From contig DAOWGG010000148.1 of assembly GCA_030637565.1 (NCBI GenBank), forward strand, positions 1-16,692: DNA of 16,692 nt. The letters run 5' to 3'. Positions 8,327 through 16,300 of the stretch are shown here, one piece after another; within the stretch, counting starts at the first letter, position 1; every line of letters begins with the position of its first letter. The translations under genes were made by a program, and so were the position numbers. The notes beneath the pieces were generated by a model. That model was not told the DNA's origin, did not search any database, and saw only the letters and a program-made list of their open reading frames with translations. The DNA is from Candidatus Peregrinibacteria bacterium. Its GTDB lineage: Bacteria > Patescibacteriota > Gracilibacteria > UM-FILTER-43-11.

Positions 8327-9154
8327 ATGATTGGAATTTTTGACTCAGGATTCGGTGGGCTTACCGTAATGAAAGAATACTTAAAAAAGTATCCAGATTT
8401 TGATTATATGTATTTGGGCGATCAAGCAAATGCGCCTTATGGAAGCCATTCTGCGGAACGTGTGAACAAATTAGTTGTTCAGAATGTGGAGTTTCTGATT
8501 CAAAAGGGTTGTACGCTTATTATTGTTGCTTGCAACACCGCTTCGGCCGATGCGCTTCGTGTAGTTCAGCAAAAATACAAAGGGAAGCCGACGATCCTTG
8601 GTGTTCTGATTCCTGCCGTCGAGGAAGCCTTAAAACAAACCCGCTTTGGAAATATTGGCGTGATCGGGACTCGCGGAACGATGGATAGCAATGCTTATGA
8701 ACGGGAACTTAAGAAATATGAGAAAGATCTTTATAAACCGTCCGATAAACGTGCTTTAAAATCGGTGAAAGTGATTCAGAAAGCCTGCCCACTCCTCGTG
8801 CCTTTTGTGGAAGAAGGGATGACGAAAGCGATGGTGACCCGTATGATGCTCCGAACCTATCTTCGTCCCCTCAAAGGCGCTCATGTGGACACTTTGATAT
8901 TGGGATGCACCCATTACCCCCTACTCCAAAAAGAGATTGAACGGATGATGGGTAGGCAAGTGAAAGTGATTTCTTCGGCGAAAGCGGCGGCGGATGCGAT
9001 TGAGGATTATCTTAAACGACATCCCAATGTTGAAAAAGGAATCACAAAAAACGGTAAACGAACTTACTACACCACCGATTGTCCTGAGCGGTTCAGCGAG
9101 CTTGGAGGTAAGTTTTTGGGGAAGAAAATTGTGGGAGAGAGGGTGGAAGTGTAA
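8327..9154 (+). CDS. murI: Glutamate racemase
   Basis: A 275-aa cofactor-independent racemase converting L- to D-glutamate for peptidoglycan. The N-terminal motif DSGFGGLTV (6-14) carries the general Asp, APYGS is at 36-40, the first catalytic cysteine is Cys69 in VACNTAS, and the second is Cys194 in LGCTHYPLL. Length and motif order are those of the family and both catalytic cysteines are present. The ATG at 8327 gives the standard MIGIFDSG start. No Shine-Dalgarno stands at the usual distance; a lone AGGAGGT at 8270-8276 is far upstream. It is transcribed away from eno and converges on metK across a palindrome. Its presence indicates the cell makes its own peptidoglycan precursors at this step. 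Confidence 0.97.
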   Translation: MIGIFDSGFGGLTVMKEYLKKYPDFDYMYLGDQANAPYGSHSAERVNKLVVQNVEFLIQKGCTLIIVACNTASADALRVVQQKYKGKPTILGVLIPAVEEALKQTRFGNIGVIGTRGTMDSNAYERELKKYEKDLYKPSDKRALKSVKVIQKACPLLVPFVEEGMTKAMVTRMMLRTYLRPLKGAHVDTLILGCTHYPLLQKEIERMMGRQVKVISSAKAAADAIEDYLKRHPNVEKGITKNGKRTYYTTDCPERFSELGGKFLGKKIVGERVEV

Positions 9155-9163
9155 CCCTGTACT

Positions 9164-9183
9164 GGACGCGCCATGGCGCGTCC
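9164..9183. repeat. Perfect GC-rich palindrome between convergent murI and metK
   Basis: GGACGCGCCA/TGGCGCGTCC is a perfect 20-bp palindrome. It extends by one pair on each side (T...A, 9163-9184) and then by GTA/TAC with one bulged base. It has no T-tail on either side. It can act as a transcription barrier for both genes, and it also resembles dispersed GC palindromes containing GCGCCATGGCGC found in other genomes. Confidence 0.7.
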
Positions 9184-9190
9184 ATACCGG

Positions 9191-10300
9191 CTAACACATT
9201 TCCTTAATTTTCTCCCAACTAAACTCACTTCGCCCAAAGTGACCATAGGCAGCGGTTTTTTTGAAGATTGGTTTTCGTAAATCGAGCTGTTCGATGATAT
9301 CGGATGGGGTGAGTGGGAAGTTTTTTCGAATCAATTCCACCAATTCATCATCGGTTTTTTCGGAGGTTCCGAATGTGTTCACATAAACCGATACCGGTTC
9401 GGCGACGCCAATGGCGTATGCCAGCTGAACTTCGCATTGATCGGCCAGTTTGGCGGCGACAATGTTTTTGGCGATGTAGCGAGCGGCGTAGGCCGCAGAA
9501 CGGTCGACTTTCGTGGCATCTTTTCCACTAAAACAACCCCCTCCGTGTGGCGCGGAGCCACCATATGTATCCACAATAATCTTACGCCCTGTCATACCGG
9601 CGTCTCCCGGAGGACCACCAATAATGAATTTACCGGTTGGATTCACATGATAAACTGTTTTTTCATCCAACCACTCGCCACACACGGGTTTGATTACCTG
9701 TTCAATAATATCGGATTTGATTTGTTCCTGATCAACGTCTGGAGCATGCTGAGTGGAAAGCACGATGGTATCGACACGCTTTGGCTTTCCGGGTGCTTCG
9801 TATTCCACCGTCACCTGAGCCTTTCCATCGGGCCTCAAATAACTCAATCCGTTGGCTCGACGTACCTCCGAAAGCTTCCGTGTGAGGCCATGAGCGAGTG
9901 ATATAGGAAGGGGCATTAATTCCTCCGTTTCATTGCATGCAAAACCAAACATCATCCCCTGATCCCCCGCTCCACCAGGATTGACCCCCTGAGCGATATC
10001 AGGGCTTTGTTCGTCGATAGATGTGAGCACGGCGCACGATTTACTATCAAAACCGTATTCTCCATTATCGTAGCCAATTTCTTGAATGGTCTTTCGAGCG
10101 ATTTTCGGAATATCTACATAAGTAGTGGTGCTGATTTCCCCTGCGACGAGGACGAGACCTGTCGTCACCAACGTTTCGCACGCCACGCGTCCGTTCGGAT
10201 CTTTTTCTAAAATCGCGTCGAGCACAGCGTCAGATATCTGATCGGCCATTTTATCGGGGTGACCTTCGGTGACCGACTCGCTTGTAAATAAAAAGGACAT
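9191..10300 (-). CDS. metK: S-adenosylmethionine synthetase
   Basis: A 369-aa methionine adenosyltransferase, which makes SAM from methionine and ATP in the cytoplasm. Seen motifs: [20 protein letters not shown] with GHPDK at 13-17, [16 protein letters not shown] (110-125), [17 protein letters not shown] (222-238), the phosphate loop [19 protein letters not shown] (243-261), and the C-terminal AYGHFGR. The usual GGGAFSGKD has Cys in place of Ala, a mild change; other key residues are intact. It is slightly shorter than many bacterial MetK proteins. The leader carries a SAM-I/SAM-IV-clan riboswitch and a strong promoter, so feedback by SAM is very likely. There is no Shine-Dalgarno before the ATG, which favours control at transcription. 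ahcY lies about 1.7 kb away on the same strand. Confidence 0.97.
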   Translation of the reverse strand: MSFLFTSESVTEGHPDKMADQISDAVLDAILEKDPNGRVACETLVTTGLVLVAGEISTTTYVDIPKIARKTIQEIGYDNGEYGFDSKSCAVLTSIDEQSPDIAQGVNPGGAGDQGMMFGFACNETEELMPLPISLAHGLTRKLSEVRRANGLSYLRPDGKAQVTVEYEAPGKPKRVDTIVLSTQHAPDVDQEQIKSDIIEQVIKPVCGEWLDEKTVYHVNPTGKFIIGGPPGDAGMTGRKIIVDTYGGSAPHGGGCFSGKDATKVDRSAAYAARYIAKNIVAAKLADQCEVQLAYAIGVAEPVSVYVNTFGTSEKTDDELVELIRKNFPLTPSDIIEQLDLRKPIFKKTAAYGHFGRSEFSWEKIKEMC

Positions 10301-10422
10301 ATTTATAAATGTTAAATTTTTAATTTAGAATCTCCAATTTCCAAATAAATTCTAATTTCTAAATTCGAATATTTAAATATTCTTTGGAAATTGGTTATTT
10401 GAAATTCGGTATTCATCATTTC
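10301..10422 (-). other. metK leader between riboswitch and start codon, with nested inverted repeats
   Basis: AT-rich untranslated leader. CCAATTTCCAAA (10334-10345) and TTTGGAAATTGG (10383-10394) form a perfect 12-bp inverted repeat. It encloses the 16-bp perfect palindrome GAATATTTAAATATTC (10367-10382). The mRNA could form a large hairpin ending about 33 bases before the ATG. The repeated AATTTC/AATTCT words recall the low-complexity AT repeats often seen between genes in CPR genomes (from memory). Confidence 0.55.
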
Positions 10423-10467
10423 AAAAAAGATTTCTCAGATGAGAAGCCTTTAGGTGACTGTTCATCT
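10423..10467 (-). terminator. Putative SAM-controlled terminator/antiterminator of metK
   Basis: In minus sense TTCTC-ATCT-GAGAA (10432-10445) followed by a six-T run (10423-10428) makes a small terminator. The overlapping segment TCATCT (10437-10442) can instead pair with AGATGA (10462-10467), whose GATGA is also the 3' strand of riboswitch P1. SAM-bound P1 would free the terminator; without SAM the AGATGA-TCATCT pair would block it. The terminator stem is short, so strength is uncertain. Confidence 0.45.
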
Positions 10468-10563
10468 ATTGTTGGATGTCGCACCTTCGTTCGATTGTCA
10501 TATCGGACGGGTTGCGGAGCCGATCACAGGGCCAAATCCCTAACGGCTACTCTTGATGAGTGG
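10450..10563 (-). ncRNA. SAM-I/SAM-IV-clan riboswitch controlling metK
   Basis: Read on the minus strand: CTCATCAAGAG at the 5' end (P1 and start of P2), AGCCG/CGGCT pairing in P2 with the GGG...CCC top, then CCGCAACC, a P3 hairpin (CCGAT/ATCG), then GGTGCGACATCC, and the closing P1 strand GATGA (10462-10466 against TCATC near 10555-10559). CAAGAG, GCAACC and GGTGC-n-A-n-ATCC are the conserved SAM-I-type core. No P4 hairpin exists between ATCC and the P1 closing strand, unlike standard SAM-I. A possible pseudoknot pairs P3-loop TGAC (10497-10500) with GTCA just after P1 (10455-10458), as in SAM-IV and SAM-I/IV-variant classes. It lies directly between a consensus promoter and metK. Confidence 0.85.
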
Positions 10564-10577
10564 TGATTTCGACGTTT

Positions 10578-10605
10578 ATTATACAGTTTTTAACGTTTTT
10601 TTCAA
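10578..10605 (-). promoter_or_regulatory. metK promoter
   Basis: Minus-strand TTGAAA (10600-10605), 16-bp spacer and perfect TATAAT (10578-10583). Predicted start near 10571, just before the riboswitch aptamer, which fits riboswitch architecture well. Confidence 0.85.
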
Positions 10606-10666
10606 CTACAACTTTGTTCTTTCTGATGCACAACCATTTTCTCTTTTCATTTAGTCATTTTATTGA

Positions 10667-10672
10667 TATACT
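10667..10672 (+). promoter_or_regulatory. Possible promoter (-10) for the small-protein/SIR2 cassette
   Basis: TATACT at 10667-10672 on the plus strand with only a weak -35 (TTTTCA-like) about 17 bases upstream. It lies back to back with the metK promoter. Predicted start is near 10679. Confidence 0.4.
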
Positions 10673-10691
10673 GTTCATGAAAAATACAAAC

Positions 10692-10752
10692 AAAAACTCT
10701 GAACTCAAAAAGCCCCCTCCAATTTTTGGGCAATGTTCTGAGTTTTTTATTT
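10692..10752 (+). terminator. Intrinsic-terminator-like hairpin in the leader of the cassette
   Basis: Outer arms AAAAACTCTGAAC (10692-10704) and GTTCTGAGTTTTT (10735-10747) pair over 13 positions with one mismatch, and GCCC/GGGC can pair inside. The 3' arm runs into TTTTTTATTTTAT. It lies between the putative promoter and the first gene, so it could attenuate the cassette. It could alternatively be a stand-alone terminator. Confidence 0.55.
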
Positions 10753-10773
10753 TATATCCCTAATTTTAACATT

Positions 10774-10947
10774 ATGGCTACCAACCCTCCATCTGGCGAT
10801 AATCGCCGCAAAGGTGCAGTGCGCAATCGCACTCAATTACAAAATCCAATCACCAAACTTTGGGTAAAACGAGATTCTGACAATGGTCAATTCATGGACA
10901 ATAAAACCTCTGGCGGAAAATTCAAAGGAGTAAGAAAAGAAAAATAA
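10774..10947 (+). CDS. 57-aa basic protein of unknown function
   Basis: ATG 10774 gives MATNPPSGDNRRKGAVRNRT..., 57 aa ending GGKFKGVRKEK. An upstream in-frame ATG at 10726 would put hydrophobic residues from the terminator hairpin at the N-terminus, so 10774 is preferred. The protein is strongly basic and lacks membrane segments. The central pattern KLWVKRDSDNGQFMDNKTSGG followed by KFKGVRKEK looks like a conserved short motif (V-K-R-D-x-x-x-G-x-F-M-D...F-K-G-V-R-K-E) that I associate with small uncharacterised bacterial proteins; this is memory and needs a search. It ends 21 bp before the SIR2-like gene on the same strand, so the two are probably co-transcribed. Function is unknown; nucleic-acid binding or regulation of the partner is only a guess. 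Confidence 0.75.
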   Translation: MATNPPSGDNRRKGAVRNRTQLQNPITKLWVKRDSDNGQFMDNKTSGGKFKGVRKEK

Positions 10948-10968
10948 TTTTATATAACTCTTCGCATT

Positions 10969-12006
10969 ATGACCAAACCAGTAATTATTTTTGGAGCTGG
11001 GGCATCTTACGATGTTATTGATAGTGCAGATCATGATCATAGTCCAGCTTATCAGCCTCCATTAACAAATAATTTATTTTCCAAAGAAGGATGTAGGGGA
11101 GACTTAATCAATCTTTATCCCCGAATGCGAAAACTTATGCCCGAGATAAGATCACGCATCAAGAATAGAACTCTTGAAGAAGTCTTAATGGGGCTCGCGC
11201 AAGAAATGGGAAATATGAATGAAGAAAGTCGGGAGAATCGAAAATTACAACTAATTGAAGTTGAGCTTTATTTAAAGATTTTATTCACTCATGTTAGCGA
11301 TCACTACCTTCCGCAAAAAGATGTTAATAACTACGTTACCTTTCTTACTAAATTAAAAGACTCCAACATAACTGAGGCGAGCATAGTAACCTTTAATTAC
11401 GATTTATTTTTAGACCGTGCTCTTTCTCATGTCTTTGGTTATCAATACAAAACAATTGCTGACTATCATAAAAATTCTATTAAATATTATAAAGTTCATG
11501 GCTCTGTTGATTGGCACTATCCATGCTCCTGGACAGATATATATGATCAAATACCTAATAGCGATCATGCACTAAGAATCATGAATCAATTAAAATCAAA
11601 TTTATCATTAAAAAACAGGCCACCAACAATTAAAAATGAGCAAGAATATCACGATCATGTAATTGAAATGCCCCATTTAGCTATCCCAGAACCAACGGAT
11701 AAGGGCTTTCAAATCGAAGATCATGCCGATATGATTACAAATGACCTCAAAAAAACTAATAAGGTTATTGTAATCGGATGGAGCGCCAGTGATGAATATT
11801 TTGTTGACCTAATTGCTAAAAATATATCCACTAGTCAAACTGAATTAGTAGTCATCGGAACAAAAAATGCCCCAAAGACTTTTAGAAAAATCAATTCAAA
11901 AGTCACAGAATTATCAAAGAAATGGCTAAATAATCCTCATATTTCCCAAAAGGGCTTTTCTGGCCTATGGGCAGAAGATGAAATTCAAGATGCCATCTTT
12001 TCTTAA
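10969..12006 (+). CDS. SIR2-like (Sirtuin-fold) protein, possible NAD-degrading defence effector
   Basis: A 345-aa soluble protein. The nucleotide-binding motif FGAGAS is at residues 8-13, TFNYD at 141-145, KVHGSVDW with the probable catalytic His177 at 175-182, and the second Rossmann strand/loop [10 protein letters not shown] at 266-275. This order is that of SIR2-like domains found in bacterial defence proteins, where they cleave NAD. The insert between the first motif and TFNYD is long and helical. The zinc-binding cysteine quartet of true deacetylase sirtuins is absent. No second sensor domain is fused. The gene is AT-rich compared with metK and ahcY on either side, which suggests acquisition. 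It is preceded by a 57-aa protein and its stop overlaps the ahcY stop by four bases. The SIR2-like call is firm; the defence role is inference. Confidence 0.85.
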   Translation: MTKPVIIFGAGASYDVIDSADHDHSPAYQPPLTNNLFSKEGCRGDLINLYPRMRKLMPEIRSRIKNRTLEEVLMGLAQEMGNMNEESRENRKLQLIEVELYLKILFTHVSDHYLPQKDVNNYVTFLTKLKDSNITEASIVTFNYDLFLDRALSHVFGYQYKTIADYHKNSIKYYKVHGSVDWHYPCSWTDIYDQIPNSDHALRIMNQLKSNLSLKNRPPTIKNEQEYHDHVIEMPHLAIPEPTDKGFQIEDHADMITNDLKKTNKVIVIGWSASDEYFVDLIAKNISTSQTELVVIGTKNAPKTFRKINSKVTELSKKWLNNPHISQKGFSGLWAEDEIQDAIFS

Positions 12007-13283
12007 TATCGATAGTGATCTGGCTTAAACGGTCCATTTACGCTCACGCCAATATAATCCGCTTGTTTTTTGGTGAGCTTATCCAGCTTCACCCCAATTT
12101 TCGCCAAATGCAAACGGGCGACTTCTTCGTCGAGTTTCTTGGGGAGCATGTACACGCCTGCTGGGTACTCTTCGGATTTAGTAAAGAGTTCGATTTGAGC
12201 CAGCACCTGATTGGTGAACGAGTTACTCATTACGAAAGAAGGGTGACCGGTGGCGCAACCAAGGTTTACCAGGCGGCCTTCGGCGAGGAGGATGAGTTCT
12301 TTGTTGCCGATTTTGTATTTGTCGACCTGAGGCTTAATATTGGTCTTCTTGTATTTTTTCAGAGAAGTCACGTCGATTTCGTTGTCGAAATGACCGATGT
12401 TACACACAATTGCCTGATCGGGCATGGAACGTAGGTGCTTGGCGCTAATAACATTGAAATTGCCCGTGGCGGTTACGAAGATGTTTCCGATTTTCGCGGC
12501 GTCATCCATTGGCATCACTTGATACCCTTCCATAGCGGCCTGCAGGGCGTTAATGGGATCGATTTCGGTAATCACCACTCTTGCTCCTAGTCCGCTCATC
12601 GAACGAGCACACCCCTTGCCTACATCGCCATAACCCACAACGACGACTACTTTTCCAGCGACCATCACATCGGTGGCGCGTTTAATACCATCAACCAACG
12701 ATTCACGGCAACCGTAGAGATTGTCGAATTTGGATTTGGTAACGCTGTCATTCACGTTAATAGCAGGGGTTTTCAGCACTCCCCTTTTCATCATTTCATA
12801 AAGCCGATGAACGCCTGTTGTGGTTTCTTCGGTGATTCCACGGATGTCTTTTAAGAATTTTGGATACTTTTTATAAATCAACTGAGTTAAATCTCCTCCA
12901 TCATCCAAGATCATATTAGGACCTTTTCCACCTTTGAATTTAAGAGTTTGATCGATACACCAGTTGTATTCTTTTTCCGTCTCCCCTTTCCATGCGAACA
13001 CAGGGATGTTTTTTTTCGCGATGGCGGCGGCGGCGTGATCTTGAGTGGAGAAAATGTTACATGAGGACCAACGAACCTCTGCGCCCAATTCGATGAGGGT
13101 TTCGATTAAAACCGCGGTTTGAATCGTCATATGAATACAGCCCGCAATACGAGCGCCTTTCAGCAGTTTTTTCTTTCCGTATTTTTTCCGAAGCGCCATT
13201 AAACCTGGCATTTCGTGTTCCGCAATTTCGATTTCCTTACGGCCGAAACCAGCAAGTTTTATATCTGCAACTTTGTAATCCAT
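12003..13283 (-). CDS. ahcY: Adenosylhomocysteinase (SAH hydrolase)
   Basis: A 426-aa NAD-dependent enzyme that splits S-adenosylhomocysteine into adenosine and homocysteine, clearing the product of SAM-dependent methylation. Seen motifs: [16 protein letters not shown] (48-63), [14 protein letters not shown] (75-88), LDDGGDLT (126-133), [16 protein letters not shown] (176-191) with the substrate Lys and Asp, the Rossmann loop [13 protein letters not shown] (about 214-226), [11 protein letters not shown], and the C-terminal PFKPDHYRY. Length is typical of the shorter bacterial form. It starts 20 bp after the SLH-protein stop on the same strand and may be read through from it; no promoter of its own is evident in that gap. 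It converges on the SIR2-like gene with overlapping stop codons. Confidence 0.97.
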   Translation of the reverse strand: MDYKVADIKLAGFGRKEIEIAEHEMPGLMALRKKYGKKKLLKGARIAGCIHMTIQTAVLIETLIELGAEVRWSSCNIFSTQDHAAAAIAKKNIPVFAWKGETEKEYNWCIDQTLKFKGGKGPNMILDDGGDLTQLIYKKYPKFLKDIRGITEETTTGVHRLYEMMKRGVLKTPAINVNDSVTKSKFDNLYGCRESLVDGIKRATDVMVAGKVVVVVGYGDVGKGCARSMSGLGARVVITEIDPINALQAAMEGYQVMPMDDAAKIGNIFVTATGNFNVISAKHLRSMPDQAIVCNIGHFDNEIDVTSLKKYKKTNIKPQVDKYKIGNKELILLAEGRLVNLGCATGHPSFVMSNSFTNQVLAQIELFTKSEEYPAGVYMLPKKLDEEVARLHLAKIGVKLDKLTKKQADYIGVSVNGPFKPDHYRY

Positions 13284-13303
13284 GTTTATTGATTATTAAT
13301 TAT

Positions 13304-16300
13304 CTACTCTCCCAATAACTCCAATACCTTGATCACGATCTTGGATACCTCCGCACGAGTGATCGGACTGGCTGGACGGAAGGTTCCGTCTTCGTATCCA
13401 CCCACAATATCGTTATCGTAAGCATAAGCCACGTAACGGGCGTACCATTCGTCAATCAGAGCATCTTCGAATCCGACATACCACCATCCGTCTTTGGAAG
13501 CGTAGTTGGTGTCGTAATTTTCGAATACGTCGGCGAATCCAGCGGCTTCGATTAGAATCTTCAATGCGGCGGCACGGGTCACGGGATCGTTGGGCTTGAA
13601 TTCGCTTCCCATTCCCTGAACAATACCGTTCTCTTTCGCGACCTTAATATAAGAAGAATACCAGGCATCCATATCCACATCAGTGAAAGGTGCTCCGTCT
13701 ACACTCGCTGGAACGTCAAATCCAAGTGCGTTTACAGCTACTTTTGTCATTTCTGCACGAGTGATTAAATCATTCGGTGCAAAAATTCCTTCGCTTTTTC
13801 CGTTCACAACCCCTCTTTCGGCAATACTATTAATATAATCTTCAGCCCAATGCCCTGAAATATCGGTGAACATCTTATCAATGAATCGAGAAAGCGGAGC
13901 AGAGCTATGAAGTGAATCAGCGGATTCGATGGCGAAGTAACTGAAATGATCGGCTTCGAAATTCACTTTTCCATCTCTTATTTCAGCAGTGTCTACGAAT
14001 GTCCAATCACGACCATAAGGCGATGAATATACATTTACTTCGTCACCCTCTTCTCCTTTTTCAAGCGGCACTTCAAAGGCTACCTTGTTGGAAAAGGAGA
14101 GAGGTACTTTAGTAGAACCTACTTTGATCACCTGAAGCACATTTTCCCGATAAAGCTTTTCATTTGAATCTAATATTACTCCCCCTAAAATACTCACCTT
14201 TGTGGTGGAATATGTTAATGGTGGATTGATTTTCCCATCCCATTCGGTTGCCGCGGTGAGTGTGGTGTTTTCTGGAATCCTAACCCAAAGAGTGGATTCT
14301 TTATTGGGCTGGATGGTCATCACCCCTGTCTCACCAGTCAATTCCACAGTTTTAATTCGCTCAATGGCGTCGTTCGTGATCAGGTTCGTACTAACTTGAA
14401 TAGGACGAGTATAAGTTTTTTCTCTGTTTACTATACTCGAAAAAGTAGAGCTAATGGTGGATGTCCGATCGTTTGAATCCGCTGGTGGTGTGGTTGATCG
14501 AGTGTAACCCCCTCCTCCGCCACCGCCCCCACCGGAAGTCGTGACTGCAACGGGGGCTATAACAACGGGGGCTATAACCGCTGCCAAAGTCACACTAGCG
14601 ACATCAAGCTTTTCATCTAAATTTACACTTGAATTATCTTGAGTTCGAACAATGAATGTATCGGTGGCTCCAGCGGTTGCCCCATTGAGCCCGCCAGCGA
14701 TTTTAAATGACACATCCGTAGCGGTTGCCACATCAGTTCCCCCAGTTCGTGATAGTGTCATGGTCAACCCCGTTACGGAAGCGGTGAGTGTGCCATCGAT
14801 TCCTACTAAATTCGTCGCCACTTGATTGTCGGCACTCAATATATTGAATTGAGTTGGGAAAACGATTTGGATTTTTCCGTTCGCTGGAATTGGATTTACG
14901 TTCGTGAGCGCAATAGTGAAGCTGGTGATTTGGCTTACCGTACTATTACTTGGAGTTACGGATACACCCGTAAGCGCGGCATCACTCGCCTCGACAATCA
15001 AAAGATCGGAATGATTTGCGAGCTCATTTGTAAGCCCATTCAAATCCTGAACGGCGGCGGCATCTAAATCTAAAATATTTGCATCTCCATCTCCCCCTGA
15101 AACACCCGAAGTATCACGAAGCCCTATCGCCTGAGTACCTGTTAGGGTTAAGGAAAGTGTACTGCTATCCGCCTCGGTAATAACGGCTGGACCTAATTCA
15201 TTTAAATCATCGGGAGTGTCTGGGAAACCGGAAGCGTCTCTGACATGGATTTTGGTTAAATCGACATTCGTTCCTGGTGTCGCATCAATTGCCTCACTGA
15301 ATACAATCGACATTTCACCCGTTGCGTAATTCAAAGCCGAAGATACAAATCGTGGAGCGGCTCCATCAGTGGCAGCTGTGGCAACTGCCTCAGCTACTAA
15401 GCTATTTCCTGGAGTATCCAATATCTCACCTGTGATTTGAAGCTTTAATAGATCTCCCGTATCGTTAGCGGTGCAGTCGGAACATTTAAAAAAGAGGCTG
15501 GTACCATTTGACTGAACAGGAAAAGCCTCTGTTAAATCTGTTCCAACATTTTTTGTGATAATGAAGTCGCTATTAAAATCTACTGACCCTGCATCCATCC
15601 ACTCTGTAAAAGTCACCAATACCCCATCCAATTGCCCATCGGCTATTCCTGCAGATCCATCGGCCTGATCGGTGTCTTTGGTCACCCGACTTAGAATGAG
15701 TGGAGCGGCTCCATCCACCAATGTTTCATCGGTGCCCGCTAAGTAATTAGGAGTGGGAGCTATATCGTAAATATTATTATTATTGGTATAAGTCCATACA
15801 GGCTCTACCAGCTCCCCAACGACAGAGCCCGTTTCATTAGCGTTAGAAGTCATATCGCTATTATCAGCATCAACACATGTTATGGTCGCCGTTCCCGCCC
15901 CAGAACAATCCGCATTTAAGAAGTCACCTACTAAGTTAATGTCTCCTGGTGCCGTAAAATTCCAATCGGCTGGATCCATTGTGAAGGTTACCGCTTCAGT
16001 GAAATTTAATGTCACTTGGTCGATATTCCCTTCATTATCACTATCACCATATACTGCGCCGTCGGTGGCTTTTAACATTGGGGCGGCGCCGTCGGTGGAA
16101 GCCACACTCGCTCCATCAAAAGCGACTTTATTGCCACTTAAGTCTGCTACCCCATCGCCACCGTCATCAACGATTTGTATTTTCAAAAGGTCCCCCGTAT
16201 CGTCCACAGTACAATCCGCACACCCAAAGAAAAGAGTGCTGTCATCTGTAGTGTCGCCATAGGTTTCGGTTAATACAGCATCATTGTTTTTAGATATTTC

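Noticed and set aside
10560..10763. 67-aa plus-strand frame over the divergent promoters and leader hairpin
   Set aside because: Low-complexity Phe/Ser/His composition over promoter and terminator structures. Only its last 28 codons are kept as a possible leader peptide.
10969..12006. SIR2-like protein as a classical CobB-type deacetylase
   Set aside because: The zinc-binding CxxC pairs of deacetylase sirtuins are absent and the insert after the first motif is long, as in defence-type SIR2-like proteins.
12015..12434. 139-aa plus-strand frame within ahcY
   Set aside because: Antisense to a highly conserved enzyme gene; no independent start signal or recognisable domain.
15882..16262. Plus-strand frames of 126 and 80 aa within the SLH protein gene
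   Set aside because: Antisense shadows of a strongly supported coding frame with skewed composition (Ser/Pro/His/Arg rich).
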